NCBI GenBank assembly: GCA_016278485.1
Contig: JADQBT010000006.1
Span: 46,299-110,298, forward strand
Length of the DNA stretch: 64,000 nucleotides
Direction of reading: 5' to 3'
Source of the DNA: Halanaerobiales bacterium
GTDB lineage: Bacteria > Bacillota > Halanaerobiia > Halanaerobiales > Halanaerobiaceae
In this document: one piece after another, positions 33,950 to 42,896 of the stretch
Layout: each line of letters starts with the position of its first letter
Position numbering within the stretch: position 1 is the stretch's first letter
Translations under genes and position numbers: made by a program
Notes under the pieces: model-generated
What the model was told of the DNA's origin: nothing
Seen by the model: the letters and a program-made list of their open reading frames with translations, nothing else
Database searches by the model: none

Positions 33950-35452
33950 TTATTCAACCTCCTTATAAGCCAGTTGAAGAATCTTATCTTCACTGAAATC
34001 TTTTTTATCTACTATGCCTGTTAACTGTCCGTTACTCATCACAGCTATCCGATCACAGATACCCATTACTTCCATGAGATCAGATGAAACTACGATAACG
34101 CCTGCATCTGCTACTAAATTATTGATCAGTGCATAAACTTCACTTCTGGCTCCAACATCGATCCCTACTGTCGGTTCATCAAATATAAATACAGATGTAT
34201 CCCGAAATAACCATTTACCAATAACGACTTTTTGTTGATTACCACCACTGAGATACTTAACTGGTTGTGTGAGCGAAGGTGTCTTTACATTTAATTTTTC
34301 TACTATTTGTGCAGCTTCTTTTCTCTGTTTACTTTTATCTATGTTTTTTAAAAAGGATGATTTAGTCATTAAATTAAGATTGGGTAACGATATATTTTCA
34401 TCTACTCCCATATTTAAAACAAGACCTGCATCTCTTCTGTCTTCAGGTATTAAGACTATGCCTGACTGTACCATTTGGCCTGGATTTTTTATCTCTATTT
34501 CTGTATTGGCAAGTTTTATCTGACCAGTTCTAATCTCTCGCAGACCAAATATTGATTCCATCAGTTCTGTCCTACCTGCTCCGACCAGACCAAAAAAACC
34601 AAGTATTTCATTCTCTTTTAAATTAAAGCATATATTCTGATAGTCATTACCTGAAAGATTTTTTACTGCCAAAATGTTCTTTTCACTCTTATTTGTATCT
34701 TCTCGCTTGGGAAAACGGGTCAATGCTTTTTTACCAGTCATTAGTTTAATCAGAGTTTCTTTGTCAACTTCATCTATCTTACGATCAGCCACTTTCTGAC
34801 CATTTTTCAAGACTGTAATAGAATCGGCTATTTCAAATATTTCTTCTAACCTATGTGAAATATAGATGATACCAATCCCCAACTGCTTAATTCTTTTAAG
34901 ATTTATAAATAATTCCTTTACTTCTTTATCAGTAAGGGCAGCTGTTGGTTCATCAAGTACCAGTAATTTTGCATCCATCATAAATGCCTTAAGAATCGCC
35001 ACTAACCATTTGTTGGCTGTTGATAATTGTGAAACTGGTCTGTGCAGATCAAATTCAAAACTTAATTTATCTGTCAGCTCTTTTACTTCTGCTTCCATCT
35101 GTTTTTTATTAAATTTAAATCCCTCTCTAGGATAGTTAAATCCTAACCAAATATTTTCAATTGCATTAAAATAGGGGATTAAGTTAACATCCTGATGGAT
35201 AAAAGCTAAACCTAATTTTTTAGCTTTGGCTGGTTCATCTATATCTACTTTTTTACCCTGAAAGATTATTTCTCCACTATCTTTTTGGTAGATACCGGCG
35301 AGTATTTTGATCATAGTTGATTTACCGGCTCCGTTTTCACCAATTAAGGCTCTAATCTCTCCCTGCTTGAGGGTGAAATCAACATCATCCAGTGCTTTAA
35401 CTCCGGGAAAGGTTTTTGTTAATGCATTTATTTGTAAGAGTTTTTGCTTCAT
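33950..35452 (-). CDS. CUT2 sugar ABC importer ATPase with two nucleotide-binding domains
   Basis: 500 residues with tandem cassettes: Walker A GENGAGKST, Walker B LLVLDEPTAALT, then the degenerate P-loop GLVGAGRTE, signature LSGGNQQK and Walker B VFIFDEPTVGID. It belongs to the RbsA/MglA/LsrA group. It lies in a SorC-regulated operon together with an FGGY kinase and a TIM-barrel lyase. A palindromic hairpin at 35476-35501 separates it from the binding-protein gene. Confidence 0.92.
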   Translation of the reverse strand: MKQKLLQINALTKTFPGVKALDDVDFTLKQGEIRALIGENGAGKSTMIKILAGIYQKDSGEIIFQGKKVDIDEPAKAKKLGLAFIHQDVNLIPYFNAIENIWLGFNYPREGFKFNKKQMEAEVKELTDKLSFEFDLHRPVSQLSTANKWLVAILKAFMMDAKLLVLDEPTAALTDKEVKELFINLKRIKQLGIGIIYISHRLEEIFEIADSITVLKNGQKVADRKIDEVDKETLIKLMTGKKALTRFPKREDTNKSEKNILAVKNLSGNDYQNICFNLKENEILGFFGLVGAGRTELMESIFGLREIRTGQIKLANTEIEIKNPGQMVQSGIVLIPEDRRDAGLVLNMGVDENISLPNLNLMTKSSFLKNIDKSKQRKEAAQIVEKLNVKTPSLTQPVKYLSGGNQQKVVIGKWLFRDTSVFIFDEPTVGIDVGARSEVYALINNLVADAGVIVVSSDLMEVMGICDRIAVMSNGQLTGIVDKKDFSEDKILQLAYKEVE

Positions 35453-35475
35453 TTTTCACCAACCTTTCTTAAAGT

Positions 35476-35501
35476 TGCAACCCCCGCAAGCGGGGGTTGC
35501 A
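35476..35501 (-). terminator. Intra-operon hairpin between binding protein and CUT2 ATPase genes
   Basis: Twelve-base GC-rich arms TGCAACCCCCGC and GCGGGGGTTGCA with a two-base loop. The T-run is weak, so mRNA stabilisation or partial termination is likely. Confidence 0.75.
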
Positions 35502-35518
35502 GACAATTAAATCAAAAT

Positions 35519-36439
35519 TTACTTATCAAGAAACTTGTCTACATTACCATCTGTAATTAATGTTGCTGGAGCATAGATAATTTTATCAGTAACTTCCTGA
35601 CCATTAAATACTCGTTTCATTTGTTCTACTAGAATTTCACCCATAGCTGTAAAGTTCTGCTTGACAGTTGCTTTGATTGGTGAACCATCGGCAATCATTT
35701 CTAATGCCTGTGAGTTACCATCAATACCAACTACAGCAATATCATCTTCTTTGCCTGCCTGTTTAATAGCTAGAGCAGCACCGATTGCTGGTTCATCCCA
35801 GGCAGCCCAGACACCGTCGATATCAGGATTGGAGAGTAAGATAGACTGCATGGCCTTACGGGCATCTTCGATTGGGCCTGGTACTTGAACAAAATGTTTT
35901 GCTACTACTTCTATTTCTTCTCTGGAGTTTGCGATTGCATCAAAGATGATTTCTCTTTTATGCACACCTGGATGGGCTGAGTGATACAGTTTTACGACTT
36001 TACCCTTTCCAATTTTATTTAAGAGATAAGATGTATTCTGTGCAGCCAATACATAGTTATTGGAAGTAACGTTCATTTCCATTCCTTCGATATAGCCGGC
36101 ATCTCCACCGAAGACAGGAATACCTGCTTCATTAGCAAGCTGAATTTGCTTTTTCAACTGATTGGGATCTCCCATCCCCATGACAATTGCATCAACCTGC
36201 TGGGCAATAACATCTTCATAACGGTTTGCTAGGGCATTAAAGTTACCTTTAGTATCAATTACTGTGACATCCCAACCTTGCGCTTCTGCTTTTTCTTCAA
36301 AAGATTTAATCATCGTATTTGTGGTGACTGATTGTAGATAGGGGGTTAAGACTGCTATCTTCTTAGTTGCAGCTAAACCAGTGACTGAAACAGTGAATAA
36401 TAAGGTCAGAATTAATAACATTGTAATTTTTTTACGCAT
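35519..36439 (-). CDS. CUT2 sugar-binding protein (RbsB/LsrB-like)
   Basis: About 306 residues: signal peptide MRKKITMLLILTLLFTVSV with cleavage near GLAA, then a type-4 periplasmic-binding-protein fold (IAVLTPYLQSVTT, AIVMGMGDPNQLKKQI, VWAAWDEPAIGAALAI, VVGIDGNSQALEMI). The ATG at 36439 is chosen because AGGAG lies nine bases upstream; an in-frame GTG at 36448 overlaps that site. It delivers substrate to the permease and ATPase downstream. Ligand unknown; the operon layout resembles Lsr but the ligand pocket cannot be judged by eye. Confidence 0.9.
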   Translation of the reverse strand: MRKKITMLLILTLLFTVSVTGLAATKKIAVLTPYLQSVTTNTMIKSFEEKAEAQGWDVTVIDTKGNFNALANRYEDVIAQQVDAIVMGMGDPNQLKKQIQLANEAGIPVFGGDAGYIEGMEMNVTSNNYVLAAQNTSYLLNKIGKGKVVKLYHSAHPGVHKREIIFDAIANSREEIEVVAKHFVQVPGPIEDARKAMQSILLSNPDIDGVWAAWDEPAIGAALAIKQAGKEDDIAVVGIDGNSQALEMIADGSPIKATVKQNFTAMGEILVEQMKRVFNGQEVTDKIIYAPATLITDGNVDKFLDK

Positions 36440-36453
36440 AATTTTCACTCCTT

Positions 36454-37401
36454 TTATTTTTGTTCATTAAGCCAATTTGCCATTGATCTGTCTGTAATTA
36501 AAACATTAATTAAGTTAGTTCTTAAAGCTCCCAGTACAGCCTGCCTTTTATAATCTCCCACGGCTAGGCCAATACGAAAATCAGTTTTTAAAATCTTTTC
36601 TGAACCAATACCAATGATTCTTTCTTTAAAAGGCAGATCAATAATCTTGCCTGCCAAGTCATAAAAGATGGAACCAATACTGCCACAGAGAGGTAATTGC
36701 CTGAATTCAGTAAGTTCTTGACTACTTAAACGTCCTTGAATTAAAGGGTGTGTTTCATCAGCTACCCCAATTCCCAGAGCAATAATTTCTAATTTATCGT
36801 ATAGATCATATATTTTTTTGATACGGTCTTCTTTTTTAAATACAGCTGCTGTTTTGTTATCCTGAACAAAAGCTGGAGCATTTAATAAATAGTTTGTCCC
36901 ACCCAGCTTTGCGGAAAGAATATTAGTAATTTCATTGCAATTATAGCTTAAACCGGTATCTGTCAGCGCGCCAACAGTGGGAATAATTTTAAAATCTTCT
37001 TTTCCGACTGGATGAGCTTTTCTAGCAAAATGATGTAAGGTTGTCCCAGCAGAAATACCTAGATACTCTGTTCCGGTAGCTATTCTTTCTAGAAACTTTA
37101 TACCGGCAGTACCTACTTCTGTTTTACGTTCTTCCTCTGATTCCTCATCTGTTATATCAACAATTATAAATTCTTTTAAATTATACTTATCTGCCAGTTC
37201 ACTTTCTAGATATGATGTATCTGTCACAGGGCTGATAATTTCTATCTTGACTATTCCTTCTTCTCTTGCTTTTTTGATTAATCTACTTACTTTTGGTCGT
37301 GATATTCCTAGATTTATAGCAATAGTACTTTGATTTAATTCTTTTTTATAATATAGAATGGCTACTTTAGTCATTAAATCTAATTCTGAATTAGCGATCA
37401 A
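36454..37401 (-). CDS. SorC-family transcriptional regulator
   Basis: 315 residues: N-terminal helix-turn-helix (LYYKKELNQSTIAINLGISRPKVSRLIKKA) and a sugar-phosphate-binding domain (LGISAGTTLHHFAR, SAKLGGTNYLLNAP, IALGIGVADE, GLAVGDYKRQAVLGAL). SorC-family proteins such as LsrR and DeoR-type regulators respond to phosphorylated sugars, which fits the FGGY kinase at the end of this operon. The start is TTG after AAAGGAGGTGTAA. It is the first gene behind a consensus promoter, with the binding-protein gene 14 bases downstream. Confidence 0.9.
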   Translation of the reverse strand: MIANSELDLMTKVAILYYKKELNQSTIAINLGISRPKVSRLIKKAREEGIVKIEIISPVTDTSYLESELADKYNLKEFIIVDITDEESEEERKTEVGTAGIKFLERIATGTEYLGISAGTTLHHFARKAHPVGKEDFKIIPTVGALTDTGLSYNCNEITNILSAKLGGTNYLLNAPAFVQDNKTAAVFKKEDRIKKIYDLYDKLEIIALGIGVADETHPLIQGRLSSQELTEFRQLPLCGSIGSIFYDLAGKIIDLPFKERIIGIGSEKILKTDFRIGLAVGDYKRQAVLGALRTNLINVLITDRSMANWLNEQK

Positions 37402-37450
37402 TTACACCTCCTTTTACAAAATTTCATTGCCTGAATTTTTGTTCACTTTA

Positions 37451-37479
37451 ATTATATACTTAATTATTATTATTGTCAA
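37451..37479 (-). promoter_or_regulatory. Sigma-A promoter of the SorC operon
   Basis: On the minus strand, TTGACA (37479-37474) and TATAAT (37456-37451) match consensus exactly with a 17-base spacer. A weak dyad with TGAA/TTCA ends follows the -10 and may be the operator. Confidence 0.82.
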
Positions 37480-37509
37480 TATTGATTTATTTTTCTGTTA
37501 ATTAGACAT

Positions 37510-37549
37510 AAAAAACCAGGAAAAGATAGTTCACCCTCTTCCCCTGGTT
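37510..37549 (-). terminator. Terminator of the sugar-acid operon
   Basis: AACCAGG (37514-37520) pairs with CCTGGTT (37543-37549), and a T-run follows on the minus strand. It closes the operon that starts with the GntR gene. Confidence 0.75.
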
Positions 37550-37603
37550 CATATTCATTATATTTTGATCTTATTTTGACCATGTTAAATGTTTTCCAAA
37601 TTT

Positions 37604-38632
37604 TTACCTTTTCACACGACCAGAAGCATTACCACCGGCCAGTGTCTCTACCTCTTTCACACTGACATGGTTAAAATCTCCTGGAATCGATTGTTTGAGA
37701 CATGAGGCTGCTGCACCAAACTCAACTGCCTGCTGTAAACTCTTCTCACTTAACAGTGAGTAGATCAATCCTCCAGCAAAGGAGTCTCCTCCACCTACTC
37801 GATCTACAATATGAATATCATATTTTTTTGACTGCACAAATTCTTCTCCATTATATAATACTACCAGCCAACCGTTATCTGAAGCACTGTGGCTGATTCT
37901 TAAATGACTGCCAACCAGTTCCAGATCAAAGCGGTCGATCAACTGCCCGGCTACATCCCGGTAACCTTCTACATTAATTTCACCACTGGTAATATCTGAA
38001 CCACTCTTGATTCCAAAAACCATCTCTGCATCTTCTTCATTGGCTATCACTATATCTACATATTCCATCAGTCCACTCATTACTTCACCGGCCCGCTCTT
38101 TACTCCAGAGTTTGGCCCGATAATTTAAATCGCAGCTGACTTTAATTCCTGCTTTTTTTGCCGCCTGCACTGCTTCTAACGTTACCTCTGACATTCTTTT
38201 ACTTAAAGCTGGTGTTATTCCTGTAAAATGAAACCAATCTGCATCAGCAAATATTTCTTTCCAGTCAAAGTCTTCGCTCTCTGCTTCTGCTATTGCTGAA
38301 TAAGCTCTGTCATAGATGACATTGGAGGGGCGCTGACTAGCTCCATTCTCACAATAGTATATACCCAGCCTGTCTCCACCCCTAGCTATGTAATCTGTTT
38401 TGACTCCATAACGGCGCAGTTCATTTAATGCTGCCTGGCCGATTGGATTTTCCGGTAGTTTACTGACAAAGTGTGCATCTAAACCGTAATTTGCTAGGGA
38501 TACTGCTGTATTTGCTTCTCCACCACCATAAATTACATTAAAACTATCTGTCTGGATAAACCTTTTATAATCAGGCGGGGTTAGTCTGAGCATTATCTCT
38601 CCAAAAGTTATTACCTTTTTAGACATCATCAT
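37604..38632 (-). CDS. kdgK: PfkB-family sugar kinase, probable 2-keto-3-deoxygluconate kinase
   Basis: 342 residues of the ribokinase/PfkB fold: N-terminal TFGEIMLRLTPP, GGGEANTAVSLANYG, the substrate-side FHFTGITPALS and the catalytic GGGDSFAGGLIYSL (base Asp). TFGEIMLRL and GITPALS are common in KDG kinases. It would phosphorylate 2-keto-3-deoxygluconate (or the galacto isomer) for the aldolase upstream. Three in-frame ATGs (38632, 38629, 38626) follow AAGGAAGG; the third has the best spacing. The gene symbol is by family and context. Confidence 0.82.
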   Translation of the reverse strand: MMMSKKVITFGEIMLRLTPPDYKRFIQTDSFNVIYGGGEANTAVSLANYGLDAHFVSKLPENPIGQAALNELRRYGVKTDYIARGGDRLGIYYCENGASQRPSNVIYDRAYSAIAEAESEDFDWKEIFADADWFHFTGITPALSKRMSEVTLEAVQAAKKAGIKVSCDLNYRAKLWSKERAGEVMSGLMEYVDIVIANEEDAEMVFGIKSGSDITSGEINVEGYRDVAGQLIDRFDLELVGSHLRISHSASDNGWLVVLYNGEEFVQSKKYDIHIVDRVGGGDSFAGGLIYSLLSEKSLQQAVEFGAAASCLKQSIPGDFNHVSVKEVETLAGGNASGRVKR

Positions 38633-38657
38633 CTACCTTCCTTTCTACAAAAACTTC

Positions 38658-39299
38658 TTATTCTGATCTTGCTTCTTTGATCAGTCTAATGAATTCTCTG
38701 GCTGTTTCTGTTACTTTCTGATAATCTCCACCTTTGGCCGGTCCTGTAAGCGCACTTCCTACTCCCACTGCAAAGCTACCTGCTTTAATCCAGTCTTTAA
38801 CATTAGCAAGACTTACTCCCCCAGTCGGCAGTAATGGTGCCTGAGGTAGCGGTCCTTTTATTGCCTTAACAATTTTTGGCCCAAACAGAGTGGCCGGAAA
38901 TACTTTAACTACATCTGCTCCGTACTCCATAGCTTTAACTACTTCTGTGACACTCATCGCGCCCGGCATGACTGGTACCTGATAGCGGTTACAAATCTCT
39001 ATTGTAGCTTTATCAAGACTTGGAGAAACTATATATTTTGCTCCAGCCAACATACAGGCTCTGGCTGTCTCCGCATCAAGGACTGAACCTGCTCCCAGAA
39101 TGATCTCATCACCTGATTGCTCGTTCATCTCCTTGATAACATCTACTGCACCTGGTACAGTCATCGTAATCTCAATTGCTTTTACTCCACCAGCCTTGAT
39201 GGCCTTGGCCAGCTTTAATGCCTGATCGGCATTTTCTGCCCTGACAACTGCTACCAGTCCTGTCTCACTAACTTCTCTTAAAATTTCCCATTTATCCAT
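38658..39299 (-). CDS. eda: KDPG/KHG aldolase
   Basis: About 213 residues, the usual length for Eda. It has VAVVRAENADQALKLAKAI, the EITMT motif with catalytic Glu, LGAGSVLDAETA, and the Schiff-base Lys in ADVVKVFPA, followed by PLLPTGGVSLANV. It cleaves 2-keto-3-deoxy-6-phosphogluconate (or the galacto form) to pyruvate and glyceraldehyde 3-phosphate, the last step for the sugar acids handled by this operon. The ATG at 39299 is preferred over a GTG at 39308 because AGAGG lies eight bases upstream. Confidence 0.92.
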   Translation of the reverse strand: MDKWEILREVSETGLVAVVRAENADQALKLAKAIKAGGVKAIEITMTVPGAVDVIKEMNEQSGDEIILGAGSVLDAETARACMLAGAKYIVSPSLDKATIEICNRYQVPVMPGAMSVTEVVKAMEYGADVVKVFPATLFGPKIVKAIKGPLPQAPLLPTGGVSLANVKDWIKAGSFAVGVGSALTGPAKGGDYQKVTETAREFIRLIKEARSE

Positions 39300-39313
39300 T
39301 TTACTCACCTCTT

Positions 39314-40264
39314 TTATCTATTTACATCACTTTTTTGCTTAAAAAAATCCTGCAAATTATTTTTATCAGGCAGAGCTTCCACATCACCTGGCAGACTAAC
39401 AGCAAATGCACCACAAGCATTAGCTCGCCTGGCTGCTTCAACAATCCCCTGCCTTTCAACTAAAGCTGAAATAAATCCTGCTGCAAAAGCATCACCAGCT
39501 CCTACTGGATCAACAGCCTCTCTCTTATAGCCCGGCACTGTAATAATCTTATTTTGACTGCCAACCACTGCACCTTCAGGCCCAAGTTTTAAGGCAACTA
39601 TTTCAGGACCCAGTTCAAGCAACTTTTCAACATAATCTCGGGGATCAGCTTTTGGTCCTAACAAAATCTCTGCCTCATCAATTCCCGGCAACAAAATATC
39701 TATTTCTGGTAGTATAGATTGGATAAAAGTTTTTGCTTCCTCTCTAGACCATAATTTTGAACGATAATTTGGATCAAAAATAAGTTTTATTTTGTTAATT
39801 CGGGCAAACTCAATTAAATCTTCAGTCATTTCCCGACAGTTAGAACTCAGTGCCGGAGTTATTCCGGTTAAATGCAGATAATCAAATTTTTTGAGATAAT
39901 CAAGATTCAAATCTGAAAATTGCAATTTACTAGCAGCAGAATTATCTCGATAATAATAGACATTTGAACTACCTACCGACCTCCGTTCCCGGAAAAAAAC
40001 TCCCGTTTTTTCACCTGGAACCAAGCTGACCTGATCAGTGTTAACACCTTCTCCGCGGATAAAATTTTTAACAAAATGACCCAGTTCATCATCACCTAAC
40101 CAGCTAATCCAACCTACCTGACAGCCCAGTTTGGCCAGACCAATCATTACATTTGATTCAGCTCCGGCTAGCTGTTTTTTAAATGTCTCTGCATAACGTA
40201 AGGGACCATTTTCCATCGGATTAAAGAGCACCATTGTTTCCCCGATAGATACCACATTATTCAT
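39314..40264 (-). CDS. Second PfkB-family sugar kinase, KDG/KDGal kinase-like
   Basis: 316 residues of the ribokinase/PfkB fold with SIGETMVLFNP, QLAGAESNVMIGLAKLG, YLHLTGITPALSSN and VDPVGAGDAFAAGFISAL (catalytic Asp). It is only loosely similar to the kinase at 37604-38632. Having two such kinases in one operon suggests they divide the work, for example 2-keto-3-deoxygluconate and 2-keto-3-deoxygalactonate. It lies 14 bases upstream of the aldolase gene and 15 bases downstream of the IlvD/Edd dehydratase. Confidence 0.83.
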   Translation of the reverse strand: MNNVVSIGETMVLFNPMENGPLRYAETFKKQLAGAESNVMIGLAKLGCQVGWISWLGDDELGHFVKNFIRGEGVNTDQVSLVPGEKTGVFFRERRSVGSSNVYYYRDNSAASKLQFSDLNLDYLKKFDYLHLTGITPALSSNCREMTEDLIEFARINKIKLIFDPNYRSKLWSREEAKTFIQSILPEIDILLPGIDEAEILLGPKADPRDYVEKLLELGPEIVALKLGPEGAVVGSQNKIITVPGYKREAVDPVGAGDAFAAGFISALVERQGIVEAARRANACGAFAVSLPGDVEALPDKNNLQDFFKQKSDVNR

Positions 40265-40279
40265 CTTCCTGCCTCACTT

Positions 40280-42004
40280 TCAATCCAATTTTAAATAACC
40301 ACCTTTAGCAGCAGAAACTGCATTTCTAACATAAAGTCCCAAAGTACCTTTGTTAAAACTGGGTGCAGGTTTTTTCCAACTTTTCTTTCTCTGTTTTAAT
40401 ATTTCTGCTATTTTATCTAGTTCCATTTCTGCACCCTTGATACCCACAATGTTGATGGTTCTTTCTGGAATATTTATCTCTATTATATCATCATTCTCTA
40501 CAAGTGCAATTGGTCCTCCATCTACACCTTCTGGAGATACATGGCCAATGGCAGGGCCGCGAGTTGCACCTGAATATCTTCCATCTGTTATCAACGCCGT
40601 AGCCTTATTCAGTTCAACGTCAGAAGCAATAGCTTCACTGGTATAAAACATTTCCGGCATACCAGAACCTTTCGGACCTTCATATCTAATCAGAACGGCA
40701 TCTCCTGGTTTAATCTCACCGGACAATACAGCCTCCAGAGCTTCTTCTTCTGTATCAAATGGTTTAGCTTTTCCTTTAAACCGATGCATCGCTGGATCAA
40801 CAGCAGAATGTTTAACAACAGCACCTTCAGGTGCTAGATTTCCTCTGAGAACAGCAATAGCTCCTTCCTGCTGAAGAGGTTTTTTAGCAGAGTAGATTAC
40901 TTTATTTTCTCCCGGAAATTGTTTCGGCCGATCCTTTTTCATATAATCTAGATACTTTAATTTATCTAATGTAGCCAAATTTTCACCCAATGTTTTTCCC
41001 GTTACAGTCAGCTGATCAAGGTGCAGATAATCTTTTAACTCCTGCATCACTGCTGGTAAACCGCCTGCATACCAGAAAAATCTGGTCGGATACTCCCCAC
41101 TTGTTTTAATATTTGTAATAAATGGTATTTTGCGGTGTATTTCATCAAATAAATTTATATCAAGTTCTATATCTAACTCATGTGCAATTGCCGGTAGATG
41201 AAGTAGAGCATTAGTCGATCCACCGATTGCAGCATGAATCATGACCGCATTTTCAAATGACTTTCTAGTAACAATATCAGCCGGTTTTAAGTCTTTTTTC
41301 ACAAGATCAATTAAATAGCTACTTGCCTGTCTAACCATCATTTCCAGGGCAGTACTGGTAGAAGGAATTAATGCAGCACCAGGTAAAGCTAAACCAAGTG
41401 CTTCTGCCAGCAACTGCATTGTTGAAGCTGTCCCCATAAACTGACATGCTCCACAACTTGGACAGGCCTGATATTGATAATTTTTAAATTCATCATCAGT
41501 AATTAATCCTCTTTTAAGTTCTGCACTATAGGTGCCTACTTGTTCTAAAGTAAGTCCTTTCGGACCCGCAGCCATGGAACCCCCAGCAAGATGAATTGCC
41601 GGCAGATTTATTCTTAACATAGCCATCAGATGTGCGGGTACTGATTTGTCACAACTCGACATCAAGGCCAGACCATCATAAGGTGCTGCCATAGCCTGAA
41701 TCTCTACCATATTAGCAATCATTTCCCGGGAAACCAATGAATAATTCATGCCATCATGGCCTTGGGCTATTCCATCACAAATATCTGAAACCATCATAGG
41801 GCTTCCTTTTACCTCTTTTTTATCAAGTTCTTCTTTTAATATTTCCATATATTTTTCAAGGTGAAAACTACCCGGATGTCCGTTTCCATAAGTACTTGCT
41901 ATGACAATTTGCATTTTATCTAGATCTTCAGGACCCCAATCCATTCCCAAACGCAGCGCATCGATTTCCGGTCCCTTTTTTCTTATTTCCTGACTTCTTA
42001 ACAA
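40280..42004 (-). CDS. IlvD/Edd-family sugar-acid dehydratase
   Basis: About 574 residues of the iron-sulfur dehydratase family (dihydroxy-acid, 6-phosphogluconate and pentonate/hexonate dehydratases). The cluster cysteines appear in SDICDG, SSCDKS and CPSCGACQ. The region TDGRYSGATRGPAIGHVSPE is the conserved substrate/metal segment. It dehydrates an aldonic acid to a 2-keto-3-deoxy acid. Context (KDG kinases, KDPG aldolase) favours a hexonate rather than isoleucine or valine synthesis. The start is placed at TTG 42004 because GAGG lies eight bases upstream, the spacing used by neighbours; the ATG at 42028 has only a distant site. Confidence 0.85.
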   Translation of the reverse strand: MLRSQEIRKKGPEIDALRLGMDWGPEDLDKMQIVIASTYGNGHPGSFHLEKYMEILKEELDKKEVKGSPMMVSDICDGIAQGHDGMNYSLVSREMIANMVEIQAMAAPYDGLALMSSCDKSVPAHLMAMLRINLPAIHLAGGSMAAGPKGLTLEQVGTYSAELKRGLITDDEFKNYQYQACPSCGACQFMGTASTMQLLAEALGLALPGAALIPSTSTALEMMVRQASSYLIDLVKKDLKPADIVTRKSFENAVMIHAAIGGSTNALLHLPAIAHELDIELDINLFDEIHRKIPFITNIKTSGEYPTRFFWYAGGLPAVMQELKDYLHLDQLTVTGKTLGENLATLDKLKYLDYMKKDRPKQFPGENKVIYSAKKPLQQEGAIAVLRGNLAPEGAVVKHSAVDPAMHRFKGKAKPFDTEEEALEAVLSGEIKPGDAVLIRYEGPKGSGMPEMFYTSEAIASDVELNKATALITDGRYSGATRGPAIGHVSPEGVDGGPIALVENDDIIEINIPERTINIVGIKGAEMELDKIAEILKQRKKSWKKPAPSFNKGTLGLYVRNAVSAAKGGYLKLD

Positions 42005-42036
42005 TATTTTCACCTCAGTCCTATTCATTGTAATGT

Positions 42037-42888
42037 CTATTCCTTGACTGCCCCTCTAGTTAATCCTCCTACAATATATTTCTGAAAGAAAACTCCAAAA
42101 ATAATAGCCGGTAAAGCAGCCAGTAAACCTCCAGCCATTAATCTAGCCCAATCAATAAAGTCATCAGCTATAAAATCCATTAATCCAATTGGTAAAGTTT
42201 TAGCATGTGGTGTTAAAGTTAAAACCAATGTAAAGACAAACTCATTCCAACTGAAAATAAATGCTAACATTGCTGAAGCCGCTATCCCCGGAAAAGTAAT
42301 CGGCAGTATTACCTGGGTAAATGTCTGCCATTTACTCGCTCCATCTATCCGGGCTGCCTCATCCAGACCAGTCGGTATTTCATCAAAATAACTTTTCATG
42401 ACCCAGATTACAAACGGCAAATTAAAAAATGAATAAGTAATAATTAATGCGATTCTGGTATCAATTAAACCAAAACGTTGCATCATTGTATAAAAGGGTA
42501 CAATGAGAGCAATTGGTGGAATCATTCGACTGACCAGTACAGAAATGAACATAAATCTATGGCCAATAAATTTAAACCGACTGAAACTGTAGGCTGCCGG
42601 AGTTCCCAGAACTACACAGACTATAGTCGAACTTACTGCAGCAATTATAGAATTAACGGTATAACTTAAGTAAGGCCGTTCCTGAAAAACATAAAAAAAG
42701 TTTTCAATTGTGATATTTTCAGGGATCCAGTTCACCGGAAGTTGAAGCACTGCGGAAGGTGTTTTTAAAGCTGTGATAAAAATCCAGTAAATTGGAAAAA
42801 TGCTGAAAACAATATAGATTGCCAGAAAGAAATACTGCCATAAGTTAATATTATCACCTGTATCAAGTGTGTTTTTTCCAAATTTCAT
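42037..42888 (-). CDS. CUT1 sugar(-acid) ABC importer permease, MalG type
   Basis: 283 residues with six hydrophobic segments and the EAA loop LDEAARIDGASKWQTFTQVILPITFP. It pairs with the MalF-type permease directly upstream and the binding protein at 43870-45129. It is embedded in a sugar-acid operon, so an aldonate or a sugar-acid glycoside is the likely cargo (inference). No ATPase gene is present in the operon. Confidence 0.9.
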   Translation of the reverse strand: MKFGKNTLDTGDNINLWQYFFLAIYIVFSIFPIYWIFITALKTPSAVLQLPVNWIPENITIENFFYVFQERPYLSYTVNSIIAAVSSTIVCVVLGTPAAYSFSRFKFIGHRFMFISVLVSRMIPPIALIVPFYTMMQRFGLIDTRIALIITYSFFNLPFVIWVMKSYFDEIPTGLDEAARIDGASKWQTFTQVILPITFPGIAASAMLAFIFSWNEFVFTLVLTLTPHAKTLPIGLMDFIADDFIDWARLMAGGLLAALPAIIFGVFFQKYIVGGLTRGAVKE

Positions 42889-42896
42889 CGACTATT

